Positions 37,901 to 49,900 of a stretch of DNA of 64,000 nucleotides are shown one piece after another. The translations under genes were made by a program, and so were the position numbers. The notes under the pieces were generated by a model. It was given only the letters and a program-made list of their open reading frames with translations. It was not told where the DNA came from and made no database searches. This DNA comes from Rhynchonema sp. JSB1_4 (lineage: Eukaryota > Nematoda > Chromadorea > Monhysterida > Xyalidae), in the NCBI GenBank assembly GCA_030248065.1, contig JASAMV010006734.1:48937-112936 (forward strand), in the 5' to 3' direction. Each line of letters starts with the position of its first letter. Within the stretch, counting starts at the first letter, position 1.

Positions 37901-40900
37901 CCGAAATCCAAAGTCACAAAAGTAACCCACCATAACTGCTCGCTCCCACCGCATCGTGTTTCGTGTGCACCCGGTGCGAGTGTGTGGCGCCCCTCAATTG
38001 TGGTTCGACTTGTTTGGCCGACCGCACTGAATCGCTGCCAATCTCCAACACATTCAGGTTTAGTTCGTCGCACACGGCTTGCACCTGGCACAGAAGAGGG
38101 CTCCAGCTCAATGCATTACCACCTTTGCTCGGTCATTTTTCTCTGATACTAATTCACCCGTCGCTTGCGCGGTTGTGCACTTGACATAATTTAGGATAGT
38201 GAATTTTCACCAAAACGGCAATTGACCACATGAGATTTAAATGTGAGGTACAACACATGTGGCTAGCGTCTGCCTGGTGAAATTTATACGGAGCTCACGT
38301 TTTCGCACTTCAATTTTCACACACACTCTCTCTAGATGGCAAATAGTGAAACACAGGGCCCGGTCAGGGGACTATAGATAACATAGAAAATGTTCCGCGC
38401 ACAACGTATGTGAATTCCATTCGTTGTTGCGCTTACTTGGTTATTCTGCTCATTCATGGTTTAATGCAGAAACGCGCACCCCAAAAATCTTCAACAAAAA
38501 AACGATAAAACAATCTCAGCGCAAACAACAGTTCCAAAAATATAACTACCAGAATCCATCAAACAAAACTGTCTTCCCCGCAATGCCCACCATGCCAGTC
38601 TTTCCCACCCCCGACGGCCCCGACAGGATCACAATGTTGCTCAGTCCGTTATCATCGTCTTCAGAATAATCAGACTCATCTGAATCCACTATGAAACGAC
38701 TGTCGTCCTTTCGGCGACGTTTTGTGCCTGAAATTGGAAGCAAAAATATGAAAAAAGCGAAATATTTTCGAATTGGCTCATTTGTGTCTTTTGCAGAACC
38801 AAGCTGTCGTGAATGAGAGCTTGATAATACGGTGTGGTATTTTGACTGGGTGAACAATACCTTGAGTGCCCATGAATAATACGAAACCCAAAAAAGAAGG
38901 CCAGCATAACGGGACATAAAATTGATGCGAAGTTTGTGATGACCTCTGATGTCTGTTGGGTGGGGGAGCATGAGCAGCCGATATTCCACTTTGGTGCACG
39001 CGTGCATGAATTTGACACCACTCAACTGTGCTCACGCACGCCACATACGTGGGGCATGCCGAAGACCGAGCATGAAGAAAACGTAGCGGCAACAAAAAAG
39101 CTACCAAAACGTTATGGCCAGTTGACGTGAAGTTTCCGTGGGTATGGAATGTAGTGCAAGCAAGCCACACCGCCACAACCCGCAGTAAACGTTTGAACGA
39201 CCAACACAAGCGCAACTCAAGTCCAGTAAATGTTTCGAGAGCAACGGATAAAACACCATCACTGGAGAAGTAACTAATTGTAGGCTTTCAGTGTACATCA
39301 AAAACCAAGCAACCTCAACAATAATCAAAATCCAATCACCTTTCTTGTTCACATTAACATTCTTGCGCTGCGTGGCCTGCGACAGTTTGCGTTTCCACTC
39401 AATCAGCCAGCCCATCAATTTTCCAACCGTGTTTTTGTCCGTGCACAACAGCGATGACACTTTGGGACGGAATAGATCCGGCCACAGACGGTTCTCCGAT
39501 AACCGATCGGTAGTCAGTTGCGAACGGAAAGTGTCCTGGACAGAAAAATTCACACATTTTTCTTGGAACTGAACCATTGTTTTGTCTCCAATCATAGCCC
39601 AGGCAGTCACTCATTGTGACTATCCTTCGCCGGGAACGAAAATTTTGTTCTGTTCAATTCACTTTTTAGAGAGTAGAGTAGGCATACCACACTATGACCG
39701 TGCGTCTGACGAAACATCAACTAACGAAGGGTGGATGGAAGACTTCATGGTACCACAAGACGGGAAAAACACTGGTCAATTGGCCGATGTTACAACAACG
39801 GACAAAAATAACACGAAAATATCACCAACCATCCAGGTGATCACATCCAGGCTTTGCTCCCCAACCGGCGACTCATAATAATCGTTCAGAATCCGCTCGC
39901 AAGCCGTCTCAAATGGCAGCGTGCCAAAATTGTCATCAGATACAGTGGCAGTTTGCAACGGCTCCGACTGCACTTGCCACGAAAACTTCCTTGAAACCGC
40001 AGGGTCAATTTCAGGCTCAGGTCTGACGTCCCAATTTCGGACCGGGAATCCACTCATTGTGCTCGATTCAGTTGGATTGATCACGTGAAGGATGGGAGTG
40101 GGTGCCAAATCACGTTCCATTGACTTGAGATAGTACTCAGTGATCACAGGCAGAATCGGGGCCACTGGTTGGATCTGCAAGAGAAATTGGTGACAATGAG
40201 TGACAAAAGTGGTTGCTTCATCCACGTGCATAGCTGCATGACAAATTATGGATGATAATTGATAGGTTTTTCAAAGTTTCGTAAGTGTGCCACGATGAAT
40301 CACAAGTAAAATAAATTTCCGAAAAAAGAATTTTTTGAAACCAAGGACATCTAATCAAGAACTTTTAAGCTGGCCGATAGTAGTGGCTCTGTAAACTGCG
40401 TTATATCCTTAATGCAAAAATCGTACGTGACCAAAGCAAGTCCGATTCGATCACCAAGCTTTATATCGCTCACACTGTACCTTGCGCTTCCTGCTGTCCC
40501 CCTCACTTTCGTCGCCATCACTCAAATCCACCGTGTCTGGCTCAGATTCAGCTTTCGTTTTCCTGTTACGCCGTCTCTTGGATTTCGGCGACGATTTCGT
40601 AGACGGCTGTTTGGGCGATGGTCTTGGTTTGAGCTGAATAACAAATGGAATGGTAGTGTAATGAGCACGGTAGACACTGCGGTTTGGTTATTTATATAAA
40701 TTGAATCGTGTGAATTGCACAGCAATCTGTTTTTCAGGTCGCCGCTTCCACAGACAGGCGGCGCAACAGATAGCCTAACCACAGAGATTTGGACGCGAAA
40801 TTGATTCAAATCCCAGTGCAGATAATTAGCTAATTCTCAAACAGCCAACCAATGACTGTTTTTTCGGTCGTTGCTGGTTGGTCAAACTGTTGGTTTTAGT

Positions 40901-43900
40901 TGAATTGCTGTCATCGAGCGACACCACCGTGGTTGGCTTGCGTCGCAGTGAATATCGACCGGGACTGCGACCGGAATCATCCATACTGAAAAAATAAGTG
41001 GACGAATTCGCTTATATTGTCATTCATTGTGCAGTTGCAGATGGTCGTCGAACGCTTTCGGCATCCATAATCAAATCACCACGCCACACTATCAACAGAA
41101 TCAAGCTCTGGTGGAGAAATCAAAACTTGAGCGCTGCTCGTGCTGTGTTTTTTAATTAAATTTTATAAATTTCAATCACTCGAACTGAATATCTTTGTTC
41201 GTTAGTTCGGCTGATTTTGCGGTTGACATGAAACATTTTTAAACTAACATGCTTTGTTGACGCAAGTCATCAATTAATTGAGCGAGCAGGACCAAGAGAA
41301 CGGAAACATAAGCTCTAATTTTCAGTAAAAATGAAACAAAACTTCACCTGGAATCAATCATTGGCGACAACAAATTTCTCAATTCTCTCGATTGATTCAA
41401 ACTAGTGTTTTTCTTCTTCACGGCTGGTGATTTCGATCGTTTTCGTTTCTTCGTCTCGTTTTTGCCCGCGACGGGTTTGGTCTCGGAGATGGGTGACAAG
41501 GTGGATCGACGCTTCTGCGGGTCGAAAAGTGGGAAGTTCTGTCGCGGTGTGTTTGACGATGTTGAATCGTTGTTCACTGGGGATGTGGAAGGCTCCTGAA
41601 AATTGAGTTGGGTTCAAAACATAAGTAGTGGAATACTATTCTCCAGTCAGTTTTATTCGCATCCACATCCTATTTTTGCATTATCCCCTAACAACATCAT
41701 CGGGGGCACATCACACCAGAATGGAACATAAGAGCAACGTGCGACACGTGACGTTGCCGAAAGAGCAACAGCAGGTGTCGGGTGTTTGGGTTTTTGACTT
41801 CGTGTCTGGGTGTCGGGTCATTTCAAAGTGCAAGTGTCGGGTATCAGCATAACGCGGATCCCCGCTCCACCCACCCCCCACGTGCGACCCAGTTCCCAAA
41901 TTTTATTCGGTTTTACTTGTCCAAGATTCACATTGTAAGGGAACGTAATTCGGAGTCTATTGGACTGTAGACCGGGGGGCTTTTACGGCGGCAGCATCAA
42001 CACTGCCAGCACAGCAGCTTTGCACTTGAAACGAAACATTTCTAACCTATGCAATAGCAAGAGAAGGACTAACTAACTAACTAACTAACTAAAAAACTAA
42101 CCGTGACAACAGCAGCCGCCTCAGATTCTTTTCCACCTTGACCATGATCACCATTCAGCAATTCAATCACATCCACCAGTGGGCACTCCTCAATCACACA
42201 TTCACCGCTGTCGTCAAGGTTGACTGATTCGCTCGGTTCGGTTTGCGATGATGACAATTCCAGGAATTTCTGCAATAATAGATGTGGCCAGCAGACTGAT
42301 GTTTCAGTTTTGCAACATAAAGTTGCAGAAACGTCACTACCGCTGGTGTATCCATCTTTCATGTCATGTCAGTAAATTACTCGGCTGAATCAAATTACAC
42401 AACAAGCGCAAAAATTAACAGAAAACAAAACCGAACCTGCAGTCTGGCCTGTTTCGACTCAAACATCGGGAACACTTTGTTGGTGGCACTGATGTCACTC
42501 GTGTTTTGTTCATTCGTTTCAGCACAGTTTGGCGACCGACGTTCAATTTTGGCACCAGTTTGCTGGGCTCTCGGACTATGAGACACGTTGTGGTCAGCTG
42601 AAAAATCGATCAAAATGCACCACAGCAAGACCTGGATCTAGACTTAGTCATCTCGATCAAGTCGTTTTCCGAGATTCACTGAATTCCACCAGCCTGAAAG
42701 TTCTTCACGGTTGGGTAAAAAAAGAGCTCCTTAGCTGGTCGAAATTGGTATTAACAATCAAGCGAATCTCAAAATGTAACAGACAAAAAGTCACGTGACC
42801 GATAGGGATCGGGCAAAGTCGGGTGCAAAAAATTTACTCAAAACTCCAAAGGCGCAGAACGTATTCTTTCGGTGTTAGTTGTGCTCAAAACCCTTCTGCT
42901 TGAATAAATTAAGCTAAAATTTTATTAATAAGGGAATGAGCAAAGCCTTCCATGTTTTTAGTCCAAAATACGATGTCGGGTGTTTCTTCAACTGTCGTGT
43001 CGAGTGTCGGCTCTTACTATTTTCTAGGGGAGATACTGTACCATACTAATTCCCGACCTCTAACCCTAGCCACAGCCGACCATGACCATGGCAAGGCCGG
43101 TGACATTTTCGGTAAGCGAGCGACTAAAATGTTTTTCGGTTTTCATATTTAACCTCATCTTTCCAGTCACAAGTAATCTACGACCTGTGCTCTTTTGAGA
43201 TAAAAATCCTATAAACCCATCATTACTTGGCGACAAGTTGTCCAGCAACGTTCTGGGCGGGCGTTTGCGATTGGAGCGCCGGGGCCGCTCACCATTATCG
43301 TAATCTGAATCGAATTTTCAAAATTTTGAACACATAAAAAAATAAAGACAAATCTCCAACGACCATCATCGATAATTTTCGCCGGCGGCGGCAAACAGCT
43401 GAGACGCGATTTGCGATTGTTGAATCGTGATGGCTGCATGATCACCATATCATCGTCCTGCTCAGATTCGGTTGAATCCGATGAACTTTGGTCAGCCTGC
43501 AAACAAACTGCAATTCGGGTGGCCGAATTTTTTGCCGGGATTTTCGACCCCAACCGGAAATGGTCGGTGCTTCGACTGGAAAAAAATATTTCGTTTCGTC
43601 GTTGACATTTCTACAACCAAGGCTATATGATTATGACCTACTGACATAAGCGGGGCACTCTGGGTAATGCGATTAAATGTACAAACGCTGAAATTCAACT
43701 GAACTGACGCAGAAAAATGTTCCATTGAACACACAAAGTTTTACACCGGGACTTTCCAAGGCGATTTGTCACTCTGAAGCATAAGCTAACCAAGAAAACA
43801 ACACAAAAAAACAACGCACTGTTTGATAGAAAGATGATCTACGCGAGCGTCGTCTGTCCTTCTGTTCCGCTGATAAACATCGATCTTCGGATGGCACGTC

Positions 43901-46900
43901 AAAATCATCGCTATTTGCGCTCGATCCAGACTCCAGTCGAAATAGTGGCGGTCGGTCGGGCACGACGGGAGGGTTCGACGCAGAGGTGTCTGCAGCAATA
44001 TTGTGAATTTGAACATTGGCCTGATTTTCACAGAGCTTGGTCAGGCCCAGGCGTCGCAAAGGCTAAAAGTCACCTGGTCAGTGTGGCAAAGTAGTGCATC
44101 TGTGCCCGAGCTGTGCTCCGCTCGAAGCCCACCTTGTAATTTGCATTTGCAATTTTTCGGCTATTTCTCGTTTCTGGTGTTTTGAATATTTAGCCCGGAC
44201 TGGACCCTAACCAATTTTGATTTATTAGCAACAGGAATGCGCACCCTCAACAAGAAAATAATTGTTTCATCACAAATTATATTTTCCTGGGTTATTTCTT
44301 TCACTTTTTTGACGTTTCGGTGGTTTCATTGCGTCATAATAATACACCTTTCCAACAATCACCACACCACCCGAGTTACGGCACGAATAAACATTTTGTT
44401 GCCGAAATGCTTACACAGCCGTGATTAAAACCGGTGGAATAACAATCAAAATTACCCGATTCATTCTTGTTCGTCTTTTGACCGCGCTCCACTTGCAATT
44501 CTGGGGGCAGCGGTTTGCCATCAGAGTCCAGCAGTGGTTTCACGGTCTGCAATCAGTGAAAATTTAGCTTTTGGTTCTATTTCCTCATTTACTACATTTT
44601 ACCACACTTGGCCGTTGGCAATCAATTTCCGGTCTCAAAACTTCAGAGACAGACGGTCAAGTGCGTCAGGTCACCACCGTAAAGACCGTACACTGCAGGA
44701 TCACAGTTTGTTAGTGCGCCAAAAAAACACCGCGAACAAACAAGAGAAACAGAACCGAAACAAAAACTCCCATCCAACAACCCACATGCCCGCCCTTTTT
44801 CTCCGGACTGGGTAGCTTGCGCTGGCCCTCCACTCGGTCGTGCCGTGGTGTGATCTCGAACACTTGCGTGATGGCTTCGTTAAAATGCGGACGGAGATTG
44901 CGACGATTGCGCGTGCGTGTGCGCGTCTGTGGAAGAAGGAAAGTGGGTTCAGGATCGGAAGGTGTCGGCTATCGGCATGTTCTTCCAAGGCATCGGGTGT
45001 GACACTTGTCGTGATTGAAGATCCCTTCTCAAAAACAGCCCTGCATGTATTCATTGTTTCACAAACTGAAGAATTTTTAAAATCTACATGGGAGCTGTTT
45101 TCTTGCTGCATGACACAATAGCAGAGCAGATTTTTAACAAGAAAATTCGTTGTGCGCAGTACTCAATGCCAAAAAAGCCTCGCGCGACGTTTACCGAAAA
45201 CGTAATTTTGTTGCTATACAAACGGTAATTGGTATCGGGTTATTTTCGAAGCATTGAGTACCGACTGGGTAGATGACTAGGGAGGGGTCGGGGGGTTCCC
45301 GACACCCGACATCTGGAAGTACCCGACACACGACACCTGACATCTGAGAAAAAAGCCGACACCCGGACCCGACACCCGGCAGTTCCAAAATAACCGACAC
45401 CCGACATCTAGTTTTTGAAAAAAACACACCGACACCCGACACCTACTTTTTGGACCAAAAACAGGCAAGTTTTTGCTCATTTACATCGTTAGTGCAATTT
45501 TTTGGCTGAAGTTACTGAAGTCAAGTTTTTTTCACACGAAATAAACACCAAAATGTCACATTCTGCTTCTTCGGAAACATTTGGTTCGAAGAAAATTTTC
45601 TCTCAAAATTCTTCTCTCAGCAAAACTGATGATTTGAACCGTACGTGTCGGGTGTCGGCTGTCAGGTCCCAAAAAAACCGACACCCGACATCTCTCTAAC
45701 CCAAAGAGATGACGTCGTAATAATAAAGAAAAGGCACAGATTGCGCTTCCGTTGTGTTGATTTGGGCACGTTTTGAAGAAAAGTACTTCAAGTGGATTGC
45801 AAAACTTCTTGTCAGTCAGCAAAGCCGCCAGTTACATCTTGCATCTGAGCGTTTCTGTACGAACTAATTGCAGGATTGATTTCAACCAGCGTAAAACTGG
45901 TTATCAATGCAACTTCGTCCTCCAAACCATCTAATCCACCCATACAAGCAGCCTTTGTGCTGAAGACAAAACGAAATAAGAACAACACCTCTACCTCAAA
46001 CAAAAATTAACACTCCCGAAATGATGGCCAAAGGTTGCTATTGTAGCAACCCGTTATAACCAAAACACCCCCGTCCATCAACTAACAATCGTGCGTACAG
46101 CCCGCCTGACAGCCGATTGCTCATAGACGACATTCGCGTTGAACAACAGTGACGATTTGCGGCGACGGCGTAGAACCGAGCGCAGACCACTGGATGGCGG
46201 CGAGAAGACGAACTCGGGTGGGGAACCCGTCTGCAAAACAGGGTATAGGTTCGGGTTAGCTTGTTGTACAACAGTGTGACTAGGATTAGAGGTCTTGCGG
46301 GGGGGGTGCCCGACACCCGACAGTTCCAAAAAAACCCGACACCCGACATCTAGTTTTTGAACAAAAAAACCGACACCCGACACCTAGTTTTGGGCCAAAA
46401 ACAGGCAAACTTTTGCTCGGTTGCATCATTAGTGTAATTTTTTGGCTCCAGTTACTGAATTCATATTTTTTCACACAAAATAGACACTAAAATGTCACTT
46501 TCTGCGTCTTCGGAAACATTTGTTTCGAAGAAAATTTTCTCTCAAAATTGTTCTCTCAGCAAAACTGATGTTTTGAACCGCAAGTGTTCGGTGTCGGGTC
46601 CCAAAAAACCCGACACCTGGAGGCACCCGACACCCGACAACCACACTTTTTTGGCACCCGACACCCGACATCTCTTTGACCCTATCGACGTGTCTGGCAT
46701 CAATATTGCACAAGAAAACTGCAAGCGATTTGAACCGAACCGAAACTTGATGGCACATTGCGAACCAAAATACGGTAGATTTGACACGCCCATGACTTCA
46801 ACTCGCATGAAACTTTGTTTTATTACGTCACCAACTCAAAAAAGTTGTTGTCAGCTAGCAGCACGTTGTCACAAAGTCCTGTGAGCTTGACACACACGGC

Positions 46901-49900
46901 CTTTATCTAAACCAAACAAAACAAAGCAGTCATAACTTGAATAACGCATACCGATGGTTTCCGTGCTCGCTTCTTTTTCCTGTGATTGAATTTCGCAGGT
47001 GCGCGCCTCCTTCGTGCTGGCGCACGTTTCGGTTTCGCACCTATCTTTGGCGCATCTTCAGATGTTTCAACAGCTTTAGTCGATTCCGTTGGATCAGTTT
47101 CGATCACAGGTTCGGACCCACTCTTTTGTCGCAAAGAATCGCTGTTGGAGGCCAATTCTGCAAAAATCATCACCAACGAAATTTGGATAGAAAAATATTG
47201 GGCCGCCTATGCCCTTGTGCTATCTTGGACATCAAGTTTCAACAACAGAAATACCCATTTTCATCAAAAAAGTACTTTTTCTGGGTTATTTAGTTTGACT
47301 TTTCCATTATTTCCAGAATTTCGATGAAGGTGAAGCATCGAGCTCTTGTCAAACAAAACACACAATCATGATGATCCAAATAAAACATTAATAGAATGGC
47401 TGGTGAAAAAAACCTGCTTTTATGAAAAGGCCCTGCTCTGGACACTCAAACAAAGTCGTACACGATTACTATTTCTAGTTACCTTCTGGAGCAGTGGCAT
47501 AGCTGGCATCATCATCCATTTGTTCATCTTGTTGTTCCGTCTCCATATTAATAGGTTTTGTGTCAACCTCCATTTTGGTGGATGCTGTCTGAAAACTATT
47601 GACGTGTGCTGACGTTGAACAACCGTCAATGATGGTTAATCACAACAAGCTGGTAAAAAAGTCAAACTTGACGATCCGGTACGATAGTATAGGTAAACTA
47701 TGCCAACACGAGCCCGATTTCGGAGGTGGTGAACTTGCAAAACGCAAAGAAAGAGAAAATCATCATGCTCCATGTTGTATGCCACAACGTGTAACGTTTC
47801 CCAAATCAGCAGCCACGTCATGAATATTTCACCATTTTGCCAGCTCCGAAATCGGGCTCGTGTTGGCGCAGTTTTACTTTAAATAGTTCAGTACACGGTG
47901 GCGTGACTTTTTTAAAAATCATCTCGTTCAAGATTCAATAATTACCAACAAAATTTAAAAAGATGGTTGAATTCTGCAGCTGAAGAAAGTATTCACAACC
48001 AACCACTTCTTCAGGTTTCGACTCTTCAATCTGTTCTTCAGTTTCTGGTTTTGTTTCCAAGTTCTCTCCACCAAAGGAGCATCGCGGTTCTTCTTGGCCG
48101 TCGTTATTCGCGTGCAATTCAGTTTGTTCATTTTCGTTTTCTTTCTCTTCTCGATCGTGTCGCGCCATCATTTGATCGTATTTTGCTCGATTCTGCGAAA
48201 GAAAATGTTTCGTTGGCAGCCGATAAATAAAGTCGTTAAACCGGGCAACCGGATATCGCATGCTCTCAGAATCCGGCCTTTCGCAATAAAATGTGACTAT
48301 ATACGATGAGTGATCACAAAAACATCGTTCAAACAAAATGAAATGCGTTTAAAATGTGAGAATTAATTTTTAAAAATTTGCTTTCGTGAACAAACTCGAG
48401 CTTGTGCCGACTTACGCTCCCCCTTTTGATCAGGCAACGGCAGAACATTTAGTAGAGAATCCAACCAGCTCGTCAACCAACAGCCACGTGTGAAATGTTT
48501 CACAAAGGTTTCATCTGTCAGCGAGCTGGTTCTTGTCTCAGTCTCACTGCCTTTCATGATCAAAAGGGTGAGCGTAAGTCGGCACAAGCTCGCGTTTGTT
48601 CCTGAAAGCAACTTTTCAAGGATAAATTCTAACAGTTTTAACTTGGTTTATCTCGTTTGATCGTTGTTTTTGTGACCGTTGGACATAAACAGTCTAACTG
48701 CGTAGTAAAAAAGCAAGCATGAGATATACGGTTTCCCGCTTTAATAGCCGATAATGCGTTCCCGGACGTTTGATCGGATCTAAATATTGTTCACAAAACC
48801 AGATTCTAAAAATGTTTCATCTCCGGCTGATAAGAGTCAAACAGGTTTACGCAGTTGATCGTCTTCGTCTGAGAAATTTGAAACAAAACTTTAACCAACT
48901 GAATTTCCACCGACCTCCGGTGTGAAGTGTTTGAGCACCCAATTTGGCTGTTTGCCAAACAATCGCGGATTCAGTCGTTGTTTCCAGTCAGCATTCGTCC
49001 ATTCTGATATCGGTTTCTCCGTTGTTTTCACCACCGAATCTGCCTCACTGACGTGTTCGCTCTGAAAACAAACATACAATTCTTTCCGAGTTGTCCGCCG
49101 CCACCACACGCTCAATAAATGCAGTGATATGAGCTTTTGAACCTATGTATTTGTTACAATTCTGTTACACGTTAGTTGACAATTGACAGATCACTTGGGA
49201 ATCAAACACCCCCCCCCCGTCCAGAACGCATCCTAAAAGTAATGCAAAAAATCAAGTGAAATTCGCTGGTGCCCAATTGAAGATAAAGTCCAAGGCTGGG
49301 CTTGAGGTGTCGCACAAAATTACCCAAATATCACAAAAATTACATCAAAAAAACTCACGCTCAATAGCTCAATTTCGTCAATATCTGGTGTGGACTCAGT
49401 TTCCTTTTCAATTTTGTCGATTTTCTCGTTCTTGATCGTCACCCCTTTGTTTTCATCGTCATCTTCCAACAGGCGAGTGGGCACGTGATGAACGTCGGCA
49501 ACTGTGTCGACTTCGTGCATGGCCCTAAAATGAAATGAGGATGTGAAAAAAGACTCGATAATGCAGGCCCAGTTCAAGCAAACTAATTAGAACATTATCA
49601 TACATGCCGTACAAACTGACATCACTCAGTAACACACAGTCCTCGTCTACGAGATAACGGTAGCTACCCGAAGTACATCAACGATTATTGCAGCAGATGT
49701 TGATGACGACTTCTATATTTTGGATGTTGCAGCTTGCCCAACCTACTATCTGAATCATATTTGTTGGTGAAAATTCCAAGCTTCGAGAAGTCTTCGAGTG
49801 AGAAATAACGAAACCGTAGCCTGGCTCGGCTGATCAGCTGGTAAAGTGTGCGGTGCAGTAATTTATATGAGCATATTAAAACGGTTCAACCCCAAAAATG

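Noticed and set aside
38689..39215. Overlapping minus-strand frames of 110-159 codons between ATAD5 exons 39340 and 38727
   Set aside because: They are intron read-through attached to the true Walker A exon; the splice sites at 39340 and 38727 join in phase.
46492..46590. Short protein MS-SASSETF-SKKIFSQN conserved in both 45 kb and 46 kb repeats
   Set aside because: Four of six differences between copies change the amino acid, so conservation is at DNA level only.
48363..48611. 82-codon minus-strand frame considered as an ATAD5 exon
   Set aside because: It lies wholly inside the 228-bp palindrome, and the flanking exons 48915 and 48192 already join in phase.
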